Source: Pseudoduganella violaceinigra DSM 15887
GTDB lineage: Bacteria > Pseudomonadota > Gammaproteobacteria > Burkholderiales > Burkholderiaceae_D
Assembly: GCF_000425385.1 (NCBI RefSeq)
Contig: NZ_KE384359.1
Span: forward strand, 49,341-113,340
Reading direction: 5' to 3'
Length of the DNA: 64,000 nt
A program made the position numbers and the translations under genes. Every line of letters starts with the position of its first letter. Positions within the stretch are counted from its first letter, which is position 1. Of this stretch, positions 44,468 to 54,115 are shown piece by piece. Under the pieces are notes generated by a model. It ran no database searches. It was given only the letters and a program-made list of their open reading frames with translations, and had not been told where the DNA came from.

Positions 44468-44622
44468 AAAGCGCTGCGCCCCGCGCGCCGACGCAGCAAG
44501 TACGCAACAGTTTTGTAACCAAAAGGTTCGGTCCCGCCGCAGTCCTGTGGCCGGCCAAACCTGCACGCGTCGTGCCGGTGAGCGAATGTGCTTGTCAATC
44601 AACTATTTCAATAGTACCGCGC

Positions 44623-44651
44623 TTGACACGAACGTATCGGCGTCACATTCT
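44623..44651 (+). promoter_or_regulatory. Possible promoter of the orphan histidine kinase gene
   Basis: A perfect -35 TTGACA (44623-44628) is followed after 17 bp by CATTCT (44646-44651), a weak -10. The surrounding DNA is AT-rich, and the ATG at 44684 with GGGAGG lies 33 bp downstream. Confidence 0.45.
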
Positions 44652-44683
44652 TCCATTTTACAATTCACATTTCGGGAGGGTGC

Positions 44684-45802
44684 ATGGCAGCGGTTGTTTT
44701 GTCTCCGTCCTCCCAGGCAATGCTGGCCTTGCGCAGCCAGGTGATTGACGCCTGGTGCCAGGCCGTTAGAGCGACCCTGGGCAAGGCGGGCGCGCTGCCC
44801 GATCCCATCCTGCTGAATACCTTGCCGGTCTTCTACGAGCACCTGGCGCGCCTGCTGACGCAGGAGTATTACCAGGCCAGCGGCGTCGACGTGGCGCTGA
44901 CGGCCCAGGAACACGGCGGCGAACGGGCGCGCCTGAGCGGCTACGACGCTCCCACCCTGATCCGCGAGTACCAGCTGTTCCGGCAGGTGCTGTTCAATAG
45001 CCTGCACCAGGCCGGCCTGCAGCTGACCCACGAGCAGCGCGAAGCGATCAGTACCTCGATCGACAGCGCCATCCGCGAAAGCGTGACCGCGTTCGCCCTG
45101 ATCCAGTCGGCCTTGCGCGAACAGTTCATCGCCGCCCTCACGCATGACTTGCGCACGCCGCTGTCGACGCTCAGCATGGCGGCGCAAGTGATCGAGACGC
45201 GGGCCCCGAGCGACGACATCCGCCAGCTGGCCGAGCGCATCGTCGTCAATGCGCAGCGTATCGAGGCGATGACGCGCGACCTGCTCGATAGCATGGTGTT
45301 CGAAGGCGGCCAGCGCCTGCCGCTGAATATCGAGGAATTCGACCTGGCGTTGCTGGCGTACGAGGTGGGGCAGCAGGCGCGCGATCGCAGTGGGGTGGAG
45401 GTGCGGGTCGAATTCGAGTCCGCCGTCGGCCACTGGTGCCGGACATCGCTGCAGCGCGCGCTGGAAAACCTGCTGGGCAATGCCATCAAATACCGGGCGC
45501 CGGGCACGCCGGTGCTGGTGCGGGTGGGCGGCGACGAGTGCCGCGTGCAACTGTCGGTGCATAATGAAGGCGAGCCGATCCCGGCGGAGGAGCTGGAATC
45601 GATCTTTCAGGTGTACCGCCGCGCGCGCGTCGGCAAGTCCAGCAAGGACGGCTGGGGCGTCGGCCTGCCGTATGCACGCCGCGTCGCGGAAAGCCACGGC
45701 GGCAGCATCATCGTCACCAGTTCGGCCCCGCTGGGCACGACCTTCCTGATCGACATCCCGATGGACGCGCGGCCGTTCGCCAACGCCCCGGTCGCGCCAT
45801 AG
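44684..45802 (+). CDS. Soluble sensor histidine kinase with RsbRD-like N-terminal domain
   Basis: A 372-residue kinase with no membrane helix. Residues about 20-140 are all-helical (LPDPILLNTLPVFYEHLARL ... LIREYQLFRQVLFNSL), like the RsbRD-type N-terminal sensor domain found on cytoplasmic kinases. The phosphoacceptor is His154 in ALTHDLRTPLSTL. The ATPase domain has NLLGNAIKY, a G1-like HNEGEPI in which the usual D-x-G is replaced by N-E-G, and GWGVGLPYARRVAES. No response regulator gene lies next to it. It is transcribed toward the alpha-2-macroglobulin gene, 72 bp away. Confidence 0.82.
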   Translation: MAAVVLSPSSQAMLALRSQVIDAWCQAVRATLGKAGALPDPILLNTLPVFYEHLARLLTQEYYQASGVDVALTAQEHGGERARLSGYDAPTLIREYQLFRQVLFNSLHQAGLQLTHEQREAISTSIDSAIRESVTAFALIQSALREQFIAALTHDLRTPLSTLSMAAQVIETRAPSDDIRQLAERIVVNAQRIEAMTRDLLDSMVFEGGQRLPLNIEEFDLALLAYEVGQQARDRSGVEVRVEFESAVGHWCRTSLQRALENLLGNAIKYRAPGTPVLVRVGGDECRVQLSVHNEGEPIPAEELESIFQVYRRARVGKSSKDGWGVGLPYARRVAESHGGSIIVTSSAPLGTTFLIDIPMDARPFANAPVAP

Positions 45803-45874
45803 GCTGCTGGATGAAATAGCGCGCTGAGTATAGAATCCCCGGCACCATTATCATTTTGTCCAAAGGGGAGCCGG

Positions 45875-48800
45875 GTGAAGCGCATCTGGAATCTGCTCGT
45901 ACGCGTCGGCGCCGCCATGTTCGGCAGCTTGTCCTGGTCTCCTCCGGCATGGATGCACAGCGCCGGGCAGCGCCTTCTGCCGCTGCGCTCCTGGGCCGGG
46001 CGCCACCGGCGCGTGCTGGCGGCGCTGGCGGTGCTGATGGTGGCCGGCCTGGCCGCCTACCCCTTGGTCAAGAGCCGCATGCCTTATATCAAGCCGGACA
46101 AGCTCGCCTCCAGCGAGGCCGGGGTGCGCATCATTGCGCCGGGCCGCACGGAACTGGAAAACGACGGCCTGCCGCAGGCGCTGCGCATCGAATTCAGCGC
46201 TTCCGCCGCGCCCCTGGCGCGGGTCGGGCGCGAGGCGGGCGACATCCAGCTGTCGCCGGCGATCGCCGGCAAGTGGACCTGGAACAGCGACCATGAACTG
46301 TCCTTCCAGCCGGCCCAGGACTGGCCGGTGGGACAGACGTTTACGATCCGCTTCGGCGCCAAAGCGCTGGCGCCGCAGGTCAAGGCGAACAAGGAATATG
46401 CGTTCGAAACCGCGCGCTTTGCCGTCACCGTCGCCAATGCCGAGTTTTACCAGGACCCGACCCAGTTCAACCTGCGCAAAGGCGTGTTCGAAGTGAAGTT
46501 CACGCACCCGGTGGTGCCGGCCGACTTCGAAAAACGCCTGCGCATGGACCTCGATGGCAAGCCGGCCAGGTTCACCCTCACCTACGACAAGTGGAAGGTG
46601 GGCGCCACCATCCAGTCCGAGCCGCTTGCCATCCCCCAGGAGACGGCGGCGCTCACCCTGCATATCGAGGCCGGACTGAAGGCCCAGCGCGGCGGCGACG
46701 GCACGCCCGAGGAGGTGAGCAAGGCGGTCGCCGTGCCCGGCCTGTTCGGGCTGGAGATCCAGGCGATCGAGACGCAAATCGTCACCGGCCAGAGCGGCGA
46801 CATGGAAAACGTCCTGCGCATCACCACCGGCATGGCGGTCAATGAGAAGGAGGCGGGGCGCATGGTCAGCGCCTGGGCGCTGCCGGCGGCCACCAATGAG
46901 GCCAAGGCCTGGGACGATCCGGCCGACGTCACCGACGCCGTGCTGCAAAAGGCCAAGCGCCTGGCGCTGCCGGCCTTGCCGCAGGAGCGCGACAACACCG
47001 AGGTGCACGCCTTCAAGTTCGAGGCCGATCCGGGCAGCTTCATCTTCGTGCGCATCGCCAAGGGGATGAAGTCGGTGGGCGGCTACCAGCTGGGCCAGAA
47101 GCGCGAAGCGATCCTGCAGGTAAAGGCTTCCGCGCCCGAATTGTCCATCATGGGCACGGGCGCGCTGCTGGCGCTGAACGGCGAGCGCAAATTGCCGATC
47201 ATGGTGCGCGATATCCCGGGCGTGAAGATCGAGATCGGCCGCGTGCTGCCGCACCAGCTGCATTTCCTGGCCACGCACGCCGAGGGCAACTACGCCAACC
47301 CGCAGTTCTACCGCGGCGTGACGCCGGACAGCCTGACCGAACGGTTCGAGAAGAAGCTGCCCTTGAAGCTGGCGCCCGGCAAGACGCATTTCGAGACCAT
47401 CGACTTTTCCGAATACCTGAAAACCGAGGGCAGCGAGCGGCGCGGCATTTTCCTGGTCAAGATCCAGGGCTACGACCCCGCCAGCGATGCCGCCGCCGCG
47501 CCGCCCAGCCCGCAGCAGGGCGGGGGCGAAGGCGAAGGCGAGGGCGAGGGCCAGGAGCAGTACAGCGGCGACGCGGGTGCGCTGGCGGACAGCCGCCTGA
47601 TCATGCTGACCGACCTGGGCCTGGTCAGCAAGCGCGCCGTGGACGGCGCGCAGCAGGTCTACGTCCAGTCCATCAGCAGCGGCGCGCCGGTGGCGGGGGC
47701 CACGGTCGAAGTCTGGGGGCGCAACGGCCTGATCTTGCACACGCAGGCAAGCGACGCCGGCGGCGTGGTGCGCCTGCCCGACCTGCGCGGCTACACGCGC
47801 GAGAAGCAGGCGGTATTGCTGGTGGTGAAGAAGGCGGGGGACACGGCCTTCATGGCGCTCAACCGCAACGACCGCGCGCTCGACATGTCGCGCTTCGACG
47901 TCGGCGGCACCCACAGCGGCGGCCTGCCGAACCAGATGCGCGCCTACCTGTTCTCGGACCGCGGCATCTACCGTCCCGGCGACACCATCCAGGCCGGCAT
48001 CATCGTCAAGAGCGGCGACTGGAGCCAGAACCTGAAGGACTTGCCGGTGGAAGCCGAAGTGGTCGATGCGCGCGGCCAGACCGTGCGGCGCGAAATGCTC
48101 AAGCTGGGCCCGGCCGGCATGGCGGAGCTCGCGCACCCCACGCTCGATAGCGCGCCGACCGGCAATTACACGATTTACCTGAATTTGCCGCGCGACGGTG
48201 CGCAGGGCGAGCCGGTGCGCCTTGGCGCGACCACCGTCAAGGTGCAGGAATTCCTGCCCGACCGCACCAAGGTCGCGCTCAAGCTGTCGGCCGCTGCCGG
48301 CGAGGGCTGGGTCAGCCCGCAGTCGCTGACGGCGCAGATGACTGTGCAGAACCTGTTCGGCACGCCGGCGCCCAACCGCAAGGTGGAGGCGGTGGTGACG
48401 CTGACGCCGGCCTACCCGGCCTTCGCTTCCTGGCCCGGTTATAGTTTCTACGACCCGCAGCGCGCCAAGGAGCGCTTCACCGATACCATCGCGGACCAGA
48501 AGACCGACGAGCAGGGCGATGTCAGCTTCGACCTCGGGCTGCACCGCTACCAGTCGGCCACCTACCAGCTGCATGTGCTGGCCAGGGCTTTCGAGCCGGA
48601 GGGCGGCCGCAGCGTCAGCGCCGAGGTACAGTCCCTGGTCTCCGACGCGCCCTACCTGGTCGGCTACAAGGCCGACGGCGACTTGAATTACATCAGCCGC
48701 GGCGCGGCGCGCGGCGTGCACCTGATCGCGATCGATCCGAAGGCGCGCAAGACCGCTGTCGCCGGGCTGACGCTGGAACGCTATGAAAACCGCGTGCTGT

Positions 48801-51748
48801 CGGTGCTGGTCAAGCAGTCCAACGGCTTGTTCAAGTACGAGTCGCGCGGCAAGGACGTGCTGCTCAAGAGCGAGCCCTTTGCCATCGGGGCCGGTGGTGC
48901 GCAACTGGCGCCGGCGACCGATACGCCGGGCAACTTCACCTATGTGCTGAAGAACGCCCAGGGCGCGGCGCTGGCCCAGTTCCGCTACAGCGTGGCTGGC
49001 AGCGGCAATGTGACGCGCAGCCTGGACCGCAACGCCGAGTTGCAGCTGACGCTGAACAAGAAGGATTACCAGCCCGGCGAAGAGATCGAGATCAGCGTGC
49101 GCGCGCCCTACACCGGGGCCGGCCTGATCACCATCGAGCGCGACAAGGTGTACGCCTCGAAATGGTTCAAGGCCGACCAGAACGCCTCGGTGCAGAAGAT
49201 CACGCTGCCCAAGGACTATGACGGCAACGGCTATGTGATGGTGCAGTTCACGCGCGCCCCGTCCTCCGACGAGATTTACATGAGTCCCCTGAGCTATGGC
49301 GTGGCGCCCTTTGCCACCAGCCTGGAACGGCGCACGACGAAAATCGCGCTGAAGGCGCCGGAGCTGGTCAAGCCCGGGCAGACCGTGCAATTCCACCTCG
49401 ATGCGCCCAAGCCGGTGCGCGCCGTGGTGTTCGCCGTGGATGAAGGCATCCTGCAGGTGGCGCGCTACCAGGCGCCCAATCCGCTGCAGTACTTCTTCCA
49501 GAAGCGCGCCCTGGAAGTGACGACGGCGCAGACGCTGGACCAGATCCTGCCCGAGTTCCGCAAGCTGATGCAGGGGGCCGCGCCGGGCGGCGATGCCGAC
49601 GGCGAGGCGGGCAAGCATCTGAATCCCTTCAAGCGCAAGCGCGACAAGCCGGTGGCCTACTGGTCGGGCATCGTCGACGTCAAGGGCGGCCGCGATTTCA
49701 GCTACACGGTGCCGGACTATTTCAACGGCAGCCTGCGCGTGATGGCGGTGGCGGTGGACGACAGCTCGGCCGCCGCGGCCAGCGCCAGGACCACGGTGCG
49801 CGGCGACATCGTGCTGCTGCCCAATGTGCCGGTGGCGCTGACCCCGGGCGACGAGGCCGAGGTGGGGATCGGCGTGGCCAACAATATCAAGGGCTCGGGC
49901 AAGGGGGCGCCGGTGGCGCTGACCTTGCAGGTGGCGCCGGCGCTGGAAGTGCTCGGCAAGGCCCAGGTGACGCTGGCCATCAATGAAGGCGGCGAAGCCA
50001 CGGCGCGCTTCCGCGTGCGCGCCCGCAGCGGCGCCCAGGCGCAGCTGGGATCGGCCGGCGTGGTGTTCAGCGCCCAGTACCAGGAGCGCAAGGCGAAGCT
50101 GGCGACCGATCTGTCGGTGCGGCCGGCCTCGGCCCTGGTGACCCTGGTGCAGACGGGCCGCTTCAAGGGCGGCGGCGAGATCGCGACGCAGGGGCAGTTC
50201 TATCCGCAGATGCAGCGCAGCGAGCTGTCGGTCTCGGCCACGCCGTGGTCGCTGGCCTCGGGCATGCTGCGCTACCTGCAGGACTACCCCTACGGCTGCA
50301 CCGAGCAGATGATCAGCCAGATGACGCCGGCAGTGCTGCTGGCCAATCGTCCCGATATCGCCAGGGAGCTGCAGGCGGCGCGGGCCGGCAGCGGCGCGGT
50401 ACCCGATCCGAAGAAGGCCTTCGAGCGCATGCTCACCGTGCTGCGCGCGCGCCAGACCGGCGACGGCGGCTTCGGCCTGTATGCGCCGGGCGAGTCGGCC
50501 CACCCGTTTGCCACCGTGTACGCGGCGCAGCTGCTGCTGGATGCGCGCGAACACAAGATGCCGGTGCCGGAAGACTTGCTGGCGCGTTCGCTGGGCTGGC
50601 TGCAGAACTACGCCGCGCAGGGCGGCGGCGAGCGCTACGGCTGGCGCTGGCGTACCCAGGCCGCCTACCTGCTGACGCGCAGCGGGGCGGTGACCACGGC
50701 GGCGCTGGTGAACCTGCGCGGCGCCACGCCCAAGGATGCGCGCGGCGCGGCGGCAAGCGAGACCGACCTGGGCAATGCCTACCTGGCGGCCAGCTACCAG
50801 ATCCTCAAGCAGGACCAGGTGGCGCGCCAGCTGCTCGACCCCTTGTGGAAGGATTTGCTGGCGCGCCTGGCGAAGAAGGATGAATTCAAGAGCTGGGGCT
50901 GGTATTACGATTCGCTGGTGCACGACGCCACCCTGGTGACCCTGGTGGCGCGCCATTTCCCGAACCGGCTCAGGGACTTGCCGCCGGAGGCGTTCGAGCG
51001 CATGGCCGCCTGGCTCAGCGAAGGCTGGTACAGCAGCCTGTCGGCGGCCGCCGTGGTGACGGCGGTGGACGCCTACAGCAACGCCGCCGCCAGCGGCGCC
51101 GCCGGCGCCATCACGGCCAGGGCGGTCGACCGCCAGGGCAAGGAAAAGGCGCTGGAACTGGGCGCCCTGAACGTGATCGCCAGGACGGCGGTGCCGGCCG
51201 ATGCCGCCAGGCTGAAGATCGGCAGCAGCGGCGGCCTGCCCTTGTACTATGCGCTGGCGGAAACCGGCTTTGAGCGCAACGTCCCTGCCACGGCGGCCTC
51301 CAACGGCATCGAGATCATCCGCGAATTCGTCGACGCCGCCGGCAAGCCCCTGGCCGAAGCCACGCTGGGCGACGAGGTGACAGTGCGGGTGCGCGTGCGC
51401 GCCGTCGGCCGCAGCGAAGTGCAGCAGGTGGCGCTGGTGGACGTGCTGCCGGGCGGTCTGGAGCCGGTCCTGAGCAGCCCCTCGGAGGAAGACTCCGACG
51501 CGCCGCTGTGGCAGCGCCGGGTCGGCACCAAGGGCTGGAGCTGGAATGTCGATTACGTCGATCTGCGCGAAGACCGCGTCATCATCTTCGGCAATGTGGG
51601 CAGCCACCAGACCGAAATCACCTACAAGGTGCGCGCCACCAATGTCGGCGAGTTCGTGGTGCCGGGCGCCTACGGCGAGGCGATGTACGAGCGCAAGGTG
51701 TTCGGCCGCTCGGCCGGCTCGAAGCTCGTGATACGGGACCGTCAATAA
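45875..51748 (+). CDS. Bacterial alpha-2-macroglobulin family protein, membrane-anchored
   Basis: A 1957-residue periplasmic protease-trap-like protein. The GTG start at 45875 has AAAGGGGAG upstream. The N-terminus is an anchor helix (VLAALAVLMVAGLAAYPLV, about residues 50-68) without a lipobox, unlike E. coli YfhM. Many macroglobulin beta-sandwich domains follow; YLFSDRGIYRPGDTIQAGII marks the MG domain typical of the family. The thioester site is intact at YGCTEQMISQ, with Cys1475 and the Gln three residues later, and a TQAAYLLTR/helical thioester domain around it. A Gly/Glu low-complexity insert lies at about residues 550-565. Such proteins are thought to trap host or predator proteases that breach the outer membrane. 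The one-base overlap with pbpC couples it to peptidoglycan repair. Confidence 0.92.
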   Translation: MKRIWNLLVRVGAAMFGSLSWSPPAWMHSAGQRLLPLRSWAGRHRRVLAALAVLMVAGLAAYPLVKSRMPYIKPDKLASSEAGVRIIAPGRTELENDGLPQALRIEFSASAAPLARVGREAGDIQLSPAIAGKWTWNSDHELSFQPAQDWPVGQTFTIRFGAKALAPQVKANKEYAFETARFAVTVANAEFYQDPTQFNLRKGVFEVKFTHPVVPADFEKRLRMDLDGKPARFTLTYDKWKVGATIQSEPLAIPQETAALTLHIEAGLKAQRGGDGTPEEVSKAVAVPGLFGLEIQAIETQIVTGQSGDMENVLRITTGMAVNEKEAGRMVSAWALPAATNEAKAWDDPADVTDAVLQKAKRLALPALPQERDNTEVHAFKFEADPGSFIFVRIAKGMKSVGGYQLGQKREAILQVKASAPELSIMGTGALLALNGERKLPIMVRDIPGVKIEIGRVLPHQLHFLATHAEGNYANPQFYRGVTPDSLTERFEKKLPLKLAPGKTHFETIDFSEYLKTEGSERRGIFLVKIQGYDPASDAAAAPPSPQQGGGEGEGEGEGQEQYSGDAGALADSRLIMLTDLGLVSKRAVDGAQQVYVQSISSGAPVAGATVEVWGRNGLILHTQASDAGGVVRLPDLRGYTREKQAVLLVVKKAGDTAFMALNRNDRALDMSRFDVGGTHSGGLPNQMRAYLFSDRGIYRPGDTIQAGIIVKSGDWSQNLKDLPVEAEVVDARGQTVRREMLKLGPAGMAELAHPTLDSAPTGNYTIYLNLPRDGAQGEPVRLGATTVKVQEFLPDRTKVALKLSAAAGEGWVSPQSLTAQMTVQNLFGTPAPNRKVEAVVTLTPAYPAFASWPGYSFYDPQRAKERFTDTIADQKTDEQGDVSFDLGLHRYQSATYQLHVLARAFEPEGGRSVSAEVQSLVSDAPYLVGYKADGDLNYISRGAARGVHLIAIDPKARKTAVAGLTLERYENRVLSVLVKQSNGLFKYESRGKDVLLKSEPFAIGAGGAQLAPATDTPGNFTYVLKNAQGAALAQFRYSVAGSGNVTRSLDRNAELQLTLNKKDYQPGEEIEISVRAPYTGAGLITIERDKVYASKWFKADQNASVQKITLPKDYDGNGYVMVQFTRAPSSDEIYMSPLSYGVAPFATSLERRTTKIALKAPELVKPGQTVQFHLDAPKPVRAVVFAVDEGILQVARYQAPNPLQYFFQKRALEVTTAQTLDQILPEFRKLMQGAAPGGDADGEAGKHLNPFKRKRDKPVAYWSGIVDVKGGRDFSYTVPDYFNGSLRVMAVAVDDSSAAAASARTTVRGDIVLLPNVPVALTPGDEAEVGIGVANNIKGSGKGAPVALTLQVAPALEVLGKAQVTLAINEGGEATARFRVRARSGAQAQLGSAGVVFSAQYQERKAKLATDLSVRPASALVTLVQTGRFKGGGEIATQGQFYPQMQRSELSVSATPWSLASGMLRYLQDYPYGCTEQMISQMTPAVLLANRPDIARELQAARAGSGAVPDPKKAFERMLTVLRARQTGDGGFGLYAPGESAHPFATVYAAQLLLDAREHKMPVPEDLLARSLGWLQNYAAQGGGERYGWRWRTQAAYLLTRSGAVTTAALVNLRGATPKDARGAAASETDLGNAYLAASYQILKQDQVARQLLDPLWKDLLARLAKKDEFKSWGWYYDSLVHDATLVTLVARHFPNRLRDLPPEAFERMAAWLSEGWYSSLSAAAVVTAVDAYSNAAASGAAGAITARAVDRQGKEKALELGALNVIARTAVPADAARLKIGSSGGLPLYYALAETGFERNVPATAASNGIEIIREFVDAAGKPLAEATLGDEVTVRVRVRAVGRSEVQQVALVDVLPGGLEPVLSSPSEEDSDAPLWQRRVGTKGWSWNVDYVDLREDRVIIFGNVGSHQTEITYKVRATNVGEFVVPGAYGEAMYERKVFGRSAGSKLVIRDRQ

Positions 51749-54069
51749 TGCTGCCGGGCCTGCGCACCCTGGCCGGCCGCTGGCGCGGGATGGCCGGTCT
51801 GGCCGGCCTGGCCGCCGTCGCTGCGCTGGCCCTGCTGCTGGTGCGCGCCTGGCCGCACGCGCCTTTGCTGGCGGGCCAGGCCTGGTCGCACGCCGTGCAG
51901 GCCAGCGGCGGCGAGCTGCTGCGCCTGACGCTGGCGGCGGACGAGCAGTTCCGCCTGCCGCTGCGGCTCGATGAGATGCCGGCGGCGCTGCCCGAATCGG
52001 TGCTGCTGTACGAAGACCGCTGGTTCTACTGGCACCCCGGCGTCAATCCGCTGGCGCTGCTGCGCAGTGCCTGGGCCAGCGCCACCGGTGCGCGCCGCCA
52101 GGGCGGCTCCACCATCAGCATGCAGCTGGCGCGCCGCCTGTACCGCATCGACAGCCGCAGCGTGGGCGGCAAGCTGCGCCAGGCCGCCGCCGCGCTCTGG
52201 CTCGAAGCGCGCTACGGCAAGCGCGAGATCCTGGAAGCCTATCTCAACCTCGCGCCCTACGGCGGCAATGTGGAAGGGGTCGGGGCGGCCAGCCTGGTCT
52301 ACTTCCGCAAGAGCGCCGCCAGGCTGGTGCTGCCGGAAATCCTGGCGCTGGCGGTGATTCCGCAGAACCCGCGCCAGCGGCTGGCCGGTGCCGCGGCGCC
52401 GCAAGCGTTGCACGCCGCCCGCGCGCGCCTGTGGCAGCGCTGGCAGGCGCGCCATCCGGACGACCGCCGCTGGCAGGCCGACATGCAACTGGCCCTGCGC
52501 ACCGAAGGCCGGGCCACCCTGCCTTTCCTGGCGCCGCACCTGGTCGACCTGCTGCTGCATGCCCAGCAGCAGGCAATGGAGACGCAAGGGGTCATCGATT
52601 CCAGCCTGGATCTGCGCGTCCAGCGCGTGCTGGAGCGCGTGATCGGCGGCTACCTGCGAACGCGGGCGGACAGCGGCGTGGTCAATGCCAGCGCCATGCT
52701 GGTCGACACCGCGACCATGCAGGTGCGGGCGCTGGTGGGCTCGGCCGACTACGGCAACGCGGCGATCGCCGGCCAGGTCAACGGCACGCTGGGGCGGCGC
52801 TCGCCCGGCTCGACCCTCAAGCCCTTCATCTACGGCCTGGCGCTGGACCAGGGCCTGCTGCATCCGAAAACCGTGCTGCGCGATACGCCCTCCGCCTTCG
52901 GCGCCTTCACGCCGGAGAATTTCGACGGCCGCTTCGCCGGCCCGCTGACGGCGGAAGACGCGTTGATCCGCAGCCGCAATGTGCCGGCCGTCGCCGTGGC
53001 GGCCCGGCTCGCGCGCCCCGACTTGTACGACTTCCTGCAGCAGGCCGGCGTGGCCCATCTGGACAGCCGCGAACACTATGGCCTGGCCCTGGTGCTGGGC
53101 GGCGGCGAGGTCTCGATGGAGGAGCTGGTGCAGATGTATGCCATGCTGGCCAACGGCGGGCAGTGGCGCCCGCTGACCTACCGCGGCACGGCGGCGCCGG
53201 CCCAGCAGCGCCCCCTGCTCAGCGAGGAGGCGGCCTATATCACGCTCGCGATGCTGCGCCGCAATCCCCGCCCCGACACGGCGGCGCCGGGCCAGCCGGC
53301 CATCGCCTGGAAGACCGGCACCTCCTGGGGCTTCCGCGACGCCTGGACGGCGGGCGTGTTTGGCCGCTACGCGCTGGCGGTCTGGCTTGGCAATTTCGAC
53401 GGCGCCGGCAACCCGGCCCTGGTCGGCGTCGACATGGCCGCGCCGCTGTTCCTGCGCATTGTCGACGCCCTGCGCGCGGAGCGCCTCGACCCCGGCCCCG
53501 TGCCGCGCGAACTGCCGCCCGACCTGCGCCTGGTGGAAGTATGCGCCGCCAGCGGCGACCTGCCGGACCAGGCCTGCCCGCGCCTGGTGCAATCCTGGTT
53601 CATCGCCGGCAAATCGCCGATCAAGCGCAGCACGCTGCACCGCCAGGTCTGGATCGACCAGGACAAGGGCACGCTGGCCTGCCGGCCGGGGCCGAACACG
53701 GTGGCTAAAACGGTCGAAGCCTGGGGGTCGGACGTGCAGCAGCTGATGCGCCAGGCCGGGCTGCCCCTGCGCGACAGCGGCGCCTGCGGCGAGACCGGCG
53801 GCGACAGCGCGCCGCGCATCCTGCAGCCGCTGCGCGGGGTGCGCCATATCGTCCGGACGGCGCACCCGGAGCCGATCCTGCTGGTGGCGCAGGCGGCCGG
53901 CGGGGTGCGTAAACTGTTCTGGTTTGTCGACGGCGCCCTGGTGGGGCGCGCCGCGCCTGGCGCGGCGCTGGCCTGGCAGCCGTCCGGGCCCGGCCACCAT
54001 ACGGTGCGGGTGGCCGACGGCGACGGCCGCGCCGATGCGCGCGACATCGATATCGACCTGGTGCCCTAG
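51748..54069 (+). CDS. pbpC: Penicillin-binding protein 1C
   Basis: A 773-residue class A PBP. The ATG at 51748 shares a base with the upstream stop (TAATG). After an N-terminal anchor (GLAGLAAVAALALLLV) comes the GT51 domain, with YEDRWFYWHPGVNPLAL carrying the first catalytic Glu and QGGSTISMQLARRL the second region. The transpeptidase domain has the acyl-enzyme Ser355 in SPGSTLKP, SRN at the second motif and KTGTSWG at the third. The C-terminal 90 residues (LVAQAAGGVRKLFWFVDGAL onward) match the BiPBP_C domain specific to PBP1C. The pairing with an alpha-2-macroglobulin is widespread in Gram-negative bacteria. Confidence 0.95.
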   Translation: MLPGLRTLAGRWRGMAGLAGLAAVAALALLLVRAWPHAPLLAGQAWSHAVQASGGELLRLTLAADEQFRLPLRLDEMPAALPESVLLYEDRWFYWHPGVNPLALLRSAWASATGARRQGGSTISMQLARRLYRIDSRSVGGKLRQAAAALWLEARYGKREILEAYLNLAPYGGNVEGVGAASLVYFRKSAARLVLPEILALAVIPQNPRQRLAGAAAPQALHAARARLWQRWQARHPDDRRWQADMQLALRTEGRATLPFLAPHLVDLLLHAQQQAMETQGVIDSSLDLRVQRVLERVIGGYLRTRADSGVVNASAMLVDTATMQVRALVGSADYGNAAIAGQVNGTLGRRSPGSTLKPFIYGLALDQGLLHPKTVLRDTPSAFGAFTPENFDGRFAGPLTAEDALIRSRNVPAVAVAARLARPDLYDFLQQAGVAHLDSREHYGLALVLGGGEVSMEELVQMYAMLANGGQWRPLTYRGTAAPAQQRPLLSEEAAYITLAMLRRNPRPDTAAPGQPAIAWKTGTSWGFRDAWTAGVFGRYALAVWLGNFDGAGNPALVGVDMAAPLFLRIVDALRAERLDPGPVPRELPPDLRLVEVCAASGDLPDQACPRLVQSWFIAGKSPIKRSTLHRQVWIDQDKGTLACRPGPNTVAKTVEAWGSDVQQLMRQAGLPLRDSGACGETGGDSAPRILQPLRGVRHIVRTAHPEPILLVAQAAGGVRKLFWFVDGALVGRAAPGAALAWQPSGPGHHTVRVADGDGRADARDIDIDLVP

Positions 54070-54115
54070 CTCCGTCGCTTCGAGATAGAAGCTAAAAGCT
54101 AGCAGCCGGGGCTTC

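Noticed and set aside
44468..44520. Hairpin after the exported-protein gene (CTGCG...CGCAG) as a terminator
   Set aside because: Short stem and no following T run.
45851..51745. A minus-strand open frame of nearly 2000 codons opposite the alpha-2-macroglobulin gene
   Set aside because: Its translation is His/Arg/Gln/Ala-rich with no domain pattern, as expected from the complementary strand of a high-GC gene; the plus strand has clear family motifs and a ribosome site.
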